Source of the DNA: JBJXHG01 sp046160865
GTDB lineage: Bacteria > Planctomycetota > UBA1135 > GCA-002686595
Direction: 5' to 3'
Length of the DNA: 48,580 bases
Assembly: GCA_046160865.1 (NCBI GenBank)
Contig: JBJXHG010000097.1
Span: 1-48,580, forward strand
This document shows, piece after piece, positions 35,501-42,273 of this stretch. A program made the translations under genes and the position numbers. The notes beneath the pieces are model-generated. The model had not been told where the DNA came from, ran no database searches, and worked only from the letters and a program-made list of their open reading frames with translations. Numbering within the stretch: position 1 is the stretch's first letter; each line of letters begins with the position of its first letter.

Positions 35501-35788
35501 GCCGGCGTGGTAGTGACACGACGCGCACGCGAGGATGCCGTCACTACCGACTTGCATATCCCAGAACAGCGCTTTGCCGAGTCGTCGCGCGGCCTCGATG
35601 TCCGTCACGTAGTTCGCGAGGTCGTCGGGCAGCGGGACGGGGATGGTCTTCAGCGATGCCGGAGCCGTGGCAGGCGTCTCCGGATGGTCGGCTTGGAAGC
35701 CAAAAGTTGACGGTGCGCAGATCAGCACACCCAGTCCGGCGGCGAGCAGGTACAGACTCCTGCCGCGGGACCATTCACGAACTCTCAT
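32594..35788 (-). CDS. MauG/cytochrome c peroxidase family protein with C-terminal carbohydrate-binding module
   Basis: 1064 residues from the ATG at 35788; SLYLLAAGLGVLICAPSTFG is a Sec signal. Dihaem peroxidase domain: LGKALFWDMQVGSDGILACASCH with haem site Cys88-Cys91-His92, RQAPSVINAVLLHRVFWDGR, and a second haem site CIACH at 416-420. It continues to NIELTGPFMHNGGLSTLEQVVDFY, then a Calx-beta-like stretch (about 800-900) and a CBM6-like domain (about 910-1050: KYFEAESGVV, YTFDVPRDGEYVIWG, FWVKLDGG). It is a periplasmic or cell-surface peroxidase or oxidase that may bind a polysaccharide. Two overlapping palindromes lie upstream and an intrinsic terminator follows. Confidence 0.92.
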   Translation of the reverse strand: MRVREWSRGRSLYLLAAGLGVLICAPSTFGFQADHPETPATAPASLKTIPVPLPDDLANYVTDIEAARRLGKALFWDMQVGSDGILACASCHYHAGADNRFVNQIAPDQNNLFHETFTGGGGPNYTLNAGDFPLHRLLVPDDNASEVVSSIADRVTSQGAFLRDFVSVNPGLGIDNGLHSPDGIFNVGDINTRRVEPRQAPSVINAVLLHRVFWDGRANHFFNGRNPFGDTDPDAKILVRNGGGVVEAVRVLLNNAAAASQATGPVLSNKEMSHDGRDWDNVGKKLVPARPLATQLVHAQDSSLGALSASPADGLLPPTLTYGDMIKAAFASNLWDQDGDGDITNDPSSFDGFRQVEKNFSFFFGLAVLCYESTLISDDSPFDRYQDGGGEDGTASDELTPQQKEGLDIFLDRGACIACHAGPEFAGAAISQLVPPEGLLERMLMEDGHAGGDVDLRTPINPAQVDPEEPPEPPHPGEFILNFDPRAKLVEIRPPGGSGAPIALGISTFSVGVGHFVPPIDERRVLPAGNGVPDPAAIGFAAEMRFRNDAAGNMRFTISMEWQYPGLPAGDYPVFVAGTYVGSMSMRQVKPPAVYDNGFYNIGVRPTNEDLGNGASGPFGPFALVARAKAGEDVDNGFLQPPVGPNERIAVNGAFKAPSVRNIELTGPFMHNGGLSTLEQVVDFYTGGAHFFEANLNDLDPEVGGMGGMSPERKAALVAFLKALTDDRVRFEKAPFDHPEIRLPNGHPGDTLAVEDLVDNDTGAAGADGRADDVFKHIPAVGANGGPALEAFETQLPAAITALPATNLSIEEVGVSATARIALDRAPQAPVTVQLAVTDPSEATLSATTLVFTPQNWSTPQNVQIQPVQDMIADGNQSFTVVTSDAQSADGEFAGLPVADFHVTNKDSGDTWTYKYFEAESGVVSSPMVVLNSPQASGGKYIVTPNGAGNQLSSGGFGGLVKYTFDVPRDGEYVIWGLASARSTADDSFWVKLDGGAITNWTVARQTGVLRLWDTVNDSAAQDPIRYQLTAGTHILRIKHREDGAMLDRLLVTNDLGFTPPAPQ

Positions 35789-35829
35789 GGTGCAACCCCA
35801 GGTGTTGGTGGACGGTAGTGAAGCACTCC

Positions 35830-35852
35830 TGCATTCCCACGTGGGGAATGCA
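35830..35852. promoter_or_regulatory. Palindromic operator candidate upstream of the MauG gene
   Basis: TGCATTCCC (35830-35838), five bases, then GGGAATGCA (35844-35852): perfect 9-bp arms, 42-64 bp upstream of the start at 35788. The size and position suit a dimeric repressor or activator. The half-site GGGGAATGC also occurs at 37999-38007 upstream of the next secreted-protein gene. Confidence 0.55.
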
Positions 35853-35871
35853 CAAGTTCGCATATTGTGCA
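35849..35871. promoter_or_regulatory. Second palindrome, overlapping the first
   Basis: TGCACAA (35849-35855), nine bases, then TTGTGCA (35865-35871). It shares TGCA with the preceding palindrome, so two proteins or two mRNA hairpins could not use both at once. Located 61-83 bp upstream of the MauG gene start. Confidence 0.45.
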
Positions 35872-36652
35872 CTGCGTTGCGGCGCGTGAGAAGGCACTGC
35901 CGGCCGACGCGCGCGCGAACCGCGTCCGGGATTAGCCGTACCGACGAAACTCGTCGGCGAGGCGCCAACCGCAGCGGCGGGCGCGACCGATCCGTGGTCG
36001 ACGTTCGCGCAGGCAGGACGCTCGCTCGCGGTCCTCGACCGACCCGCGGTCGGCCCGCAAGCGTGACATCGCCGTCATCCGAGCTGGCCGCAGCTCCCAC
36101 CGCGCCGCGAGCGACGCGCCGCAGGCAGGGATGCATCCAAAGGCATGGCTTCGGTGCGCGAAGCCTCTCGCGCGCGGCGCGCTTCCGGTATCGAAGGGGA
36201 CCGGGTCCGAGCGCGCTGGAGGCAACCTGGAGAGATCGTCCGGGAGCGCGACGGAATTCGTCGCCGAAGACGCGGGCTGCTGCGCCGTTGCTGCCGCGGT
36301 GTGATGCGAGACGCGGATCGGCTGCGTCGGATCGCGCCGGATCGCGAGCGCGAAGGGCCGCGCGCTCGGTGCGCGGTGTCGTCGCATTGCGCCCGAGTCG
36401 TGCGCAGGGTGCTCGCCGGAGAGCACATCTGCGAGTGCACCGCACTGTCGCAGCCCGCGCCGAACCCGGCTCGCGGCGTTGCGCCTCCTCGGAGTCTTGC
36501 AGCGCAATATGCATCGTCGGCTGCACGTCGAAGCGCGGCGCCGGCGCGTTTCGATGGGCTGCGCGCACCGGGGCTTGCCTGCCTTGCTCGCCTCGGCTCG
36601 TCGCGGCCTTCGCCGAGGCAGTTCATCCGGAAAGGCGCGCTGAGAAACAGTC

Positions 36653-36680
36653 GAGGCCGGAGGATTTGCCCTCCGGCCTC
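36653..36680 (-). terminator. Hairpin terminator of the secreted-protein gene
   Basis: GAGGCCGGAGG (36653-36663) and CCTCCGGCCTC (36670-36680), an 11-bp perfect stem with a 6-base loop, 62 bp after the minus-strand stop at 36742. The following minus-strand bases GACTGTTTCTC are only modestly T-rich. Confidence 0.7.
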
Positions 36681-36741
36681 GCGTTGTCGCTCCAGCAGAC
36701 CGAGCAGGTTTCCCGCTCGGCCGTGCCGGATCGATGTCGGA

Positions 36742-37824
36742 TCAGTCGCCGCTCGGGCCGTCGACGTCACCGAACGGACCGTCGGCGAGCAGGTCGCCGT
36801 TGTCTTGCAGTCCGAGCGTGAAGGGGTACTCGGCGGCCTTGTAGCTGCCGACCTTCTCGACGAGCAGCGCCAAGATGGCGGGATCGAGGATCGCCGCGGA
36901 TTGCGACGTCGCGATCTTGCCGTTCAAGCGCATCCAGCCGGTCTCCTGGCCTTGCGCGCCGAGGATCTCGTTCGGATTGTTGTTCGTCGAGTAGAGCAGG
37001 AAGTCGTTGTTGAACACGCCCGAGATCTGGCGCAACGGCTTCTTGACCCAGCAGTTGAAGGCGTACTCGGCCGAGAACACTTCCTCGTTGTCGTTGTACA
37101 CGAGGAACGCGACGCGCGCGACGAACTCCGGACCCCCCGTGAGGTTGATCAGGACGAGGTCGCTCGCGATGTGGCGGCCTTCACCGAAGAAACGCGGGAT
37201 CAAGAGCTGGTCCGGGGACTGCTCGTATTCCGCGTCGTTCAGGTCGCGAATTCCGTCGGAATCGACGTCCGTGTTGTCGCCTTGCGCGAGGCCCGCGGCG
37301 GCGCGGTAGACGACCGCGTTCACCGAGTAGTTGAACACCGACAAGCCGTCGATGATCAGCGAATTGCCGATCAGGTGATCGAACTTGATCGGGATGTTCG
37401 TGTTGATGCGCTTCGCGAACGCGTACATGTAGCCCGCGACTTCTTGCGGGTTGTCGAGCCGCGTGATCACGGTCAACGTGTCGTTCGGCGTGAGGCGGTG
37501 CGTACGGTTGAACTCGAGGCAGTCGATCGTCGGGTCGTACTCGTACGAGCCCTGAGCACCGCCGCCGTACAACGCGTTCGCGAGACGGCCGCGGTACACG
37601 AACTCGACGTCGACGGTGCCGGCTTGGATGCCGTTGCCCGTGGCCACGCTGTCGTCCGTGTTCACGTTGGTGATCGTGAACAGCGTCATGACGCCGCTGC
37701 GATTGTCGAACTCGTGGTAGACGAGCAGGCTGCCGGGATCCGTGGTGCCGGCGTAAGCCGACGACGTGATGCCCAGACCCGCCATGGCCGTGAGGCCGAA
37801 CAGAGCAAGTTGGTTGAATCTCAT
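36742..37824 (-). CDS. Secreted protein of unknown function
   Basis: 360 residues from the ATG at 37824. MRFNQLALFGLTAMAGLGITSSAYAG is a clear Sec signal with AYA cleavage site. The mature protein is acidic and beta-rich, with little Arg and much Asn compared with its neighbours. It has LVYHEFDNRSGVMTLFTITNVN near the start, a calcium-loop-like DTDVDSDGIRDLND at about 175, and FNCWVKKPLRQISGVFNNDFLLYSTNNNPN later. The tail GDLLADGPFGDVDGPSGD is Gly/Asp-rich. I do not recognise a named family. It is probably an extracellular or envelope protein, followed by a hairpin terminator and preceded by palindromes. Confidence 0.85.
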   Translation of the reverse strand: MRFNQLALFGLTAMAGLGITSSAYAGTTDPGSLLVYHEFDNRSGVMTLFTITNVNTDDSVATGNGIQAGTVDVEFVYRGRLANALYGGGAQGSYEYDPTIDCLEFNRTHRLTPNDTLTVITRLDNPQEVAGYMYAFAKRINTNIPIKFDHLIGNSLIIDGLSVFNYSVNAVVYRAAAGLAQGDNTDVDSDGIRDLNDAEYEQSPDQLLIPRFFGEGRHIASDLVLINLTGGPEFVARVAFLVYNDNEEVFSAEYAFNCWVKKPLRQISGVFNNDFLLYSTNNNPNEILGAQGQETGWMRLNGKIATSQSAAILDPAILALLVEKVGSYKAAEYPFTLGLQDNGDLLADGPFGDVDGPSGD

Positions 37825-38018
37825 GGTGCTAACTCAGTTGGGATGGGAAGGCATCCAGATCTCCTCCGCTGTACGACGGATGGGCTGTGGGCTGATCCCT
37901 TCCGGGCAGCGGGGCGCCATCGCGCGGAGAACGGGCCTGGTGTGAGCCTTAGGAGGTTGCATTCTCCCGCAGGGGGCTGCGGGACGCAAGGGGTGGAGGG
38001 GGAATGCGGGTCCGGGTC

Positions 38019-38036
38019 ACCCATCGATCGATGGGT
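38019..38036. promoter_or_regulatory. 18-bp perfect palindrome
   Basis: ACCCATCGATCGATGGGT is fully self-complementary. It lies 195 bp before the secreted-protein start and 175 bp before the GT2 start, so it could be a shared operator for the divergent pair. Confidence 0.5.
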
Positions 38037-38152
38037 TGATTCCCGCACTGCAAATGTATCTCAGGACATCGCAATGTGCGTCAAGTGGTGGCTTCACTGA
38101 GGACCGCACCACGCTCCCACGCGTGGATGCGAGGCCAGGGGCGCCACTTGAT

Positions 38153-38185
38153 AAGGTTCCCGCCAACCTTCGTCCCCGCGGGAAC
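38153..38185 (+). promoter_or_regulatory. Leader with two alternative hairpins before the GT2 gene
   Basis: AAGGTT (38153-38158) can pair with AACCTT (38165-38170), while GTTCCCGC (38156-38163) can pair with GCGGGAAC (38178-38185). The two share bases 38156-38158, so they exclude each other. The second ends 25 bp before the ATG at 38211. This resembles an attenuator or RNA switch in form only. Confidence 0.35.
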
Positions 38186-38210
38186 GCTCTGCGCTCCCGC
38201 CCGCCGCCCC

Positions 38211-38957
38211 ATGCACTCGGCCTCCTCCGCCCGGTCCACCGCGCCTCCCTTGCCGTCGCTGACGGTGGTGCTTCCGAGCCGCGACGAGGAGGCGAACCTG
38301 CCGCGCGTGGTCCCCGACGCACTCCGTGCTGCGGGTGAGATCGCGCGGATCGTGGAAGTCCTGATCGTGGACGACGGAAGCCGCGACCGGACGCACGCGA
38401 TCGCCGGCGAGCTCGCAGGCGCCGACACCCGCGTCCGAGTTCTCCGGCACGACGCGAGCCGCGGCTACGGCGCCGCGCTGCGCACGGGTTTCTCGGCCGC
38501 CACGAGCGAGTGGGTCTTCTACACCGACTCCGATGGTCAGTTCGACTTGGACGACCTGCGTGCGCTGCCGGAACTCCTGCAAGACTGCGACGTGGTCGTC
38601 GGCTACCGCGTGCGCCGCCAGGATCCGTGGCTGCGCTGCTTGGGCGGTTGGTGCTGGACGCGTGTCGTCAACGTTGCGTTCGGCTTGCACCTGCGTGACG
38701 CCGACTGCGCCTTCAAGATCTTTCCACGTGCGTTCCTGGCGACGACCGAGCTCTCGAGCACCGGCGCGCTGATTTCCGCCGAGCTCGTCGCCCGCGCGCG
38801 CGGACGAGGACTGCGCGTCGAGCAGTTGGCGGTGCGTCATCGTCCGCGCTTGTTCGGAAAACCGAGCGGCGCACACCCGCGCGTCGTCGCGCGCGCGTTG
38901 CGCGAGCTCTTCCTGCTGCGTGCGCGGATTCGCGCGGCGGTCTCTTCACGCGCGTGA
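38211..38957 (+). CDS. Family 2 glycosyltransferase
   Basis: 248 residues from the ATG at 38211. LTVVLPSRDEEANLPRVV, EVLIVDDGSRDRTHAI, GYGAALRTGFSAATSEWVFYTDSDGQFD (acceptor and DxD metal site) and DADCAFKIFPRAF match dolichol-phosphate-mannose-synthase-like GT2 enzymes that move sugar from a nucleotide donor to a polyprenyl phosphate. It lacks C-terminal membrane segments. It is the first gene of the polysaccharide cluster, and its stop overlaps the start region of the next gene. The upstream frame back to 38076 has no family similarity. Confidence 0.9.
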   Translation: MHSASSARSTAPPLPSLTVVLPSRDEEANLPRVVPDALRAAGEIARIVEVLIVDDGSRDRTHAIAGELAGADTRVRVLRHDASRGYGAALRTGFSAATSEWVFYTDSDGQFDLDDLRALPELLQDCDVVVGYRVRRQDPWLRCLGGWCWTRVVNVAFGLHLRDADCAFKIFPRAFLATTELSSTGALISAELVARARGRGLRVEQLAVRHRPRLFGKPSGAHPRVVARALRELFLLRARIRAAVSSRA

Positions 38958-41017
38958 TGGTGCGACGCGGGATGAGCGACACGCCGCGCAGCTCTCGGTC
39001 CGCGGGCGGCGCACGTTTCTGGCCGGCCGTCGCGCTCTTCGTCACCGCGATCGCGTGCTTCGCCGCGTCGAGGAGCAACGGATTCACGGGCTGGGACGAC
39101 ACGGTCTATGTGCTCGAGAACCCGGCCCTGCTGGCTGCCGACGGCTTGCGACGCATCTGGACGTCGACGCAGAGCGAGCAGTACTACCCGTTGACGTTCA
39201 CGTCGTACTGGCTCGAAGCGCGGCTGTTCGGCGCCCGCGCCGAGGTCTTTCTCACGACGCAGATCCTGCTGCACGCTTTGAACGCGATCGGCGTGTGGTG
39301 GTGCCTACGCAAGCTCGGTTGCACGGACCTCGCCGCGTTCCTCGCTGCGCTCGTGTGGACGGTTCATCCGACGCACGCGATGTCGGTCGCATGGATCGCC
39401 GAGCGCAAGAACCTGCTCGCATTCTTCTTCGCGTGGATCTCCTTCGCGAGCTGGGTTCGCTGGCGCTCCGACGCACGGGCCCGCTTCTACGGCATCGCAC
39501 TCGCGGCTCACCTCGCAGCCCTGCTGTCGAAGACGCAAGCGCTCGCGTTTCCGCTCGCGCTCTTCGTGTTCGACTTGGTGTCTGCGCGCAAGACGGTCTT
39601 GGAGAGCGCGCGCGCGCTGCTGCCTTTCGCACTCGCGTCGGTCGCGGCCGTCGCGGTCACGCTCTCGTTCGAGCACCGCTTCCTCGATCCGGTCGATCCG
39701 CGCTTCACGCTGCCGCTCGTGGAGCGAGGCCTGCACGCCGCGACGGCGCTGCTCGCGTACGTGCGCCTCACGGTTTGGCCGGTCGATCTCGCGCCGATCT
39801 ATCCGCTGTGGGACGTCTCGCGCTCGTCGTTCGTGTGGTGGGTCTGCGTGGCGATCCTTGCGGCGCTCGCACTCGCGCTGTGGCACTGGCGTGCGCGCGT
39901 CGGTGCACGCGTCCTGGTCGGGGCGACGATCTTCGTCGTCACACTCGCCCCGGTGCTCGGTCTCGTCGCGTACGGGAATCTCGCGTTGACGCCCGTCTCG
40001 GATCACTACCTCTATCCCGCGTTGCTCGGTGCCGCGATCCTGCTGGCCGTCGCGATCGATGCCGTGCAGCGTCCGCGCGCTCGGGGTGTCTTGCTCGCGC
40101 TGTGTGCCGTGAGTGTGCCCGCCCTCGCCGTACAGACTGCGCGCGCGATTCCCGTGTTCCGCGACGCGCGCTCGCTCTGGACGCGCTCGCTCGAGCGCAG
40201 TCCCGAGAGTTACGTGGCGCATCTGGGACTCGCCGAAGTCGAGCGGTCGGCGGGCAATCTCGCCGCGGCGCGCGCTCATTACCGAGCTGCGACGGAGATC
40301 CGTCCACTCTGGGTCGACGCGTTCGAGCGCTGGGGCGCGGCCGAGCTCGCCGCCGGAAATCTCGACGAGGCGGAAGCGGCGCTGCAACGGGCGCTGGAGC
40401 TCGTGCGCGAGAATCCGCGCGCGCTCCTGTGGATGGCGCGGGTCGTCGAGCGCCGTGGCCGTCCGCAAGCAGCGCGCGAGTTGTACGCGAGATCGGTCGC
40501 GCTCGACGCGCACTGGCTGCCGTCGCGCGTGGCTCTCGGAGAGATCGAGCTCGGCTTCGCGCGCTACGCCGAGGCGGAAGCGCAGTTCCGCGCCGCCGTC
40601 GAGCTCGATCCGCGTCATGCTCGCGCGCGACTGGGCGTCGCGACGGCGTTGCGCGGTCGCGGGGATCCCGGCGCGGCGGCGCGGTACCTCGCAGCGAGCC
40701 TCGCGCTGCTCGGACACGACGACACGCTCGCGAACATGCTCGCGCTCGTTCTCGCGACTGCGCGCGACGACTCCGTGCGCGACGGAGCACGCGCGGTCGC
40801 TCTGGCGCGCACGGCATGCGAGTCGACGGCCTATGCGGATCCAGTGCTCGTCGACACGCTGGCGGCGGCGCAGGCCGAGACCGGAGACGCAGCTCTAGCC
40901 GCCGACACGGCGCGCCGAGCGGCCGTGCTCTGGCGCGCGCGCGGCGACGCACGCGCGGCCGACGTGAGCGCGGCGCGTGCGGCGAGCTACGCGGCCGGCG
41001 AGCGGCTGCGGTTGTGA
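38957..41017 (+). CDS. Multi-TM glycosyltransferase-like protein with TPR domain
   Basis: 686 residues from the ATG at 38957, which overlaps the GT2 stop by one base (a GTG at 38954 is also possible). Residues about 20-390 hold around ten membrane segments and motifs FTGWDDTVYVLENP, YYPLTFTSYWLEARLFG, LHALNAIGVWWCL, VWTVHPTHAMSVAWIAERKN and PVSDHYLYPAL. These match the membrane part of Tmtc-like O-mannosyltransferase-related proteins. Residues about 405-680 are about seven TPR units (YVAHLGLAEVERSAGNLAAARAHY and so on). Likely transfers a lipid-linked sugar or organises such an enzyme; co-translated with GT2, its probable donor maker. Confidence 0.88.
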   Translation: MVRRGMSDTPRSSRSAGGARFWPAVALFVTAIACFAASRSNGFTGWDDTVYVLENPALLAADGLRRIWTSTQSEQYYPLTFTSYWLEARLFGARAEVFLTTQILLHALNAIGVWWCLRKLGCTDLAAFLAALVWTVHPTHAMSVAWIAERKNLLAFFFAWISFASWVRWRSDARARFYGIALAAHLAALLSKTQALAFPLALFVFDLVSARKTVLESARALLPFALASVAAVAVTLSFEHRFLDPVDPRFTLPLVERGLHAATALLAYVRLTVWPVDLAPIYPLWDVSRSSFVWWVCVAILAALALALWHWRARVGARVLVGATIFVVTLAPVLGLVAYGNLALTPVSDHYLYPALLGAAILLAVAIDAVQRPRARGVLLALCAVSVPALAVQTARAIPVFRDARSLWTRSLERSPESYVAHLGLAEVERSAGNLAAARAHYRAATEIRPLWVDAFERWGAAELAAGNLDEAEAALQRALELVRENPRALLWMARVVERRGRPQAARELYARSVALDAHWLPSRVALGEIELGFARYAEAEAQFRAAVELDPRHARARLGVATALRGRGDPGAAARYLAASLALLGHDDTLANMLALVLATARDDSVRDGARAVALARTACESTAYADPVLVDTLAAAQAETGDAALAADTARRAAVLWRARGDARAADVSAARAASYAAGERLRL

Positions 41018-41207
41018 CGCGCCGCGGCGCAGGCCGAGAAGTTCGTTCCATCCGTGGAGCCCCTCACGGACGGCGCCGCGTCGGCTCGTTCCGAGGGAGT
41101 CGCTTGCCAGCAGGCATCACCACGTCCGGCGCGTGATCGTCCGCGCACGCTCGATCAGGTTCGGGCGCCGCGCCGGACGAAGAGTGCGTTCCCCCGGCGG
41201 CCAACGC

Positions 41208-42260
41208 ATGCGTCCCGAATCACGATTCTCATCTCCCGTCTGGAAACGACGGCTGCGCACCGGCATCGATCAGTTCGCGCGCTGGTCGCTGCTCCTCGGC
41301 TGGTTCGAGCGCCGTATGCGGCGGGGGACGACGGTGCTCATGTACCACCGCGTCCTGCCGGACCACGAAGCCGCGCGCTATCCGTTCGCGAGCTTGGCGA
41401 TTCCGGTGAGCGCGTTCCGCGAGCAGATGTCGCTTCTCGCCGAGCGCTGCCACGTCGCACCGCTGTCCGAGCACCTCCGTAGCAGCGCGCGGGCCGGCGC
41501 GCACGATCGTCCGCGCGTCGCCGTGACGTTCGACGACGGGTACGCCGACAACGCGGAGATCGCGGCGCCGATCCTCGAGGACCTCGGCTTGCGCGCCACG
41601 TTCTTCGTCACGACGGATTTCGTCGCAGGCCATGCGCCCTTGTGGTTCGACCACGCCGTCGTGGGGCTCGCCTGCACCTCCGCCGCGGCGCGCGACCAGC
41701 TCGCGCGTGCGCACTTCGCGCCGCGCACCGCGGAGCGCTTGATCACCGCGCCGCTCGCGGAGTGGGTCGCACAGCTCAAGCAGCTCGCGCCCGACGCGCG
41801 TGCGGAGTTTGCCACGGCGTTGCGCCAGTACGGCGCGCCGCGTGCGCTGCCGGAGCTCTACCGCGCTTTGAGTCCAGGACAGGTGGGAGCGCTCGCCGCG
41901 CGCGGCCACGAGATCGGCTCGCACTCGGTGTCGCATCCGCTCCTGCCGCAGCTCGCGGGTGTCGAGCTCGCACGTGAGTTGACGGCGTCGCGCGACACGA
42001 TCTCCGAGTGGACCGGCACGCGGCCCGAGATCTTCGCGTACCCGAACGGCGACGCCGACGCTCGCACGCGCGACGCCACGCGGCACGCCGGGTACGCCTA
42101 CGCATGTACGGTCGAGCCGGGCATTCACCGCACGATCGACGATCCGCTCTCGATCCGCCGCGTCGACATCACACCGCACGGCACACTGCGCGCTCCGGGA
42201 CTGTCCGATCCGGTCGCGTTCCGCTCCGAGTACAGCCTGCTGCGCCGAAGTCTGCGCTGA
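41208..42260 (+). CDS. Polysaccharide deacetylase (NodB domain)
   Basis: 350 residues from the ATG at 41208. GTTVLMYHRVLPD at 40-52 opens the domain, then the metal and catalytic motif TFDDGYADN at 107-115, ATFFVTTDFV, and the zinc histidines in HSVSHP (His239, His243), separated from motif 1 by about 125 residues, longer than usual. PEIFAYPNGDAD follows. It removes N- or O-acetyl groups from a polysaccharide. No signal peptide was found; residues 24-33 are only mildly hydrophobic. It lies 13 bp before the GT4 gene, in the polysaccharide cluster. Confidence 0.9.
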   Translation: MRPESRFSSPVWKRRLRTGIDQFARWSLLLGWFERRMRRGTTVLMYHRVLPDHEAARYPFASLAIPVSAFREQMSLLAERCHVAPLSEHLRSSARAGAHDRPRVAVTFDDGYADNAEIAAPILEDLGLRATFFVTTDFVAGHAPLWFDHAVVGLACTSAAARDQLARAHFAPRTAERLITAPLAEWVAQLKQLAPDARAEFATALRQYGAPRALPELYRALSPGQVGALAARGHEIGSHSVSHPLLPQLAGVELARELTASRDTISEWTGTRPEIFAYPNGDADARTRDATRHAGYAYACTVEPGIHRTIDDPLSIRRVDITPHGTLRAPGLSDPVAFRSEYSLLRRSLR

Positions 42261-42273
42261 GGTCCCCGCGCCG

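Larger units (their letters stand above)
35789..36741. other. 953-bp region without a convincing gene
   Basis: Lies between two minus-strand genes. It contains the palindromes at 35830-35871 near the MauG gene and a hairpin terminator at 36653-36680 at its far end. Frames of 190-400 codons cross it on both strands, but all are Arg/Ala-rich, lack domains, signal peptides and ribosome sites, and run into real genes. A decayed gene or a long 5' leader is possible. Confidence 0.45.
37825..38210. other. Divergent intergenic region rich in palindromes
   Basis: 386 bp between the secreted-protein gene (minus) and the GT2 gene (plus). It contains TCCCGCAG-GGGG-CTGCGGGA at 37965-37984, a GGGGAATGC half-site at 37999-38007, an 18-bp perfect palindrome at 38019-38036 and two alternative hairpins at 38153-38185. 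No gene seen. Confidence 0.6.

Noticed and set aside
36145..38100. A 651-codon plus-strand frame
   Set aside because: Mostly antisense to the secreted-protein gene at 36742-37824, whose signal peptide and composition are convincing; the rest is Arg-rich.
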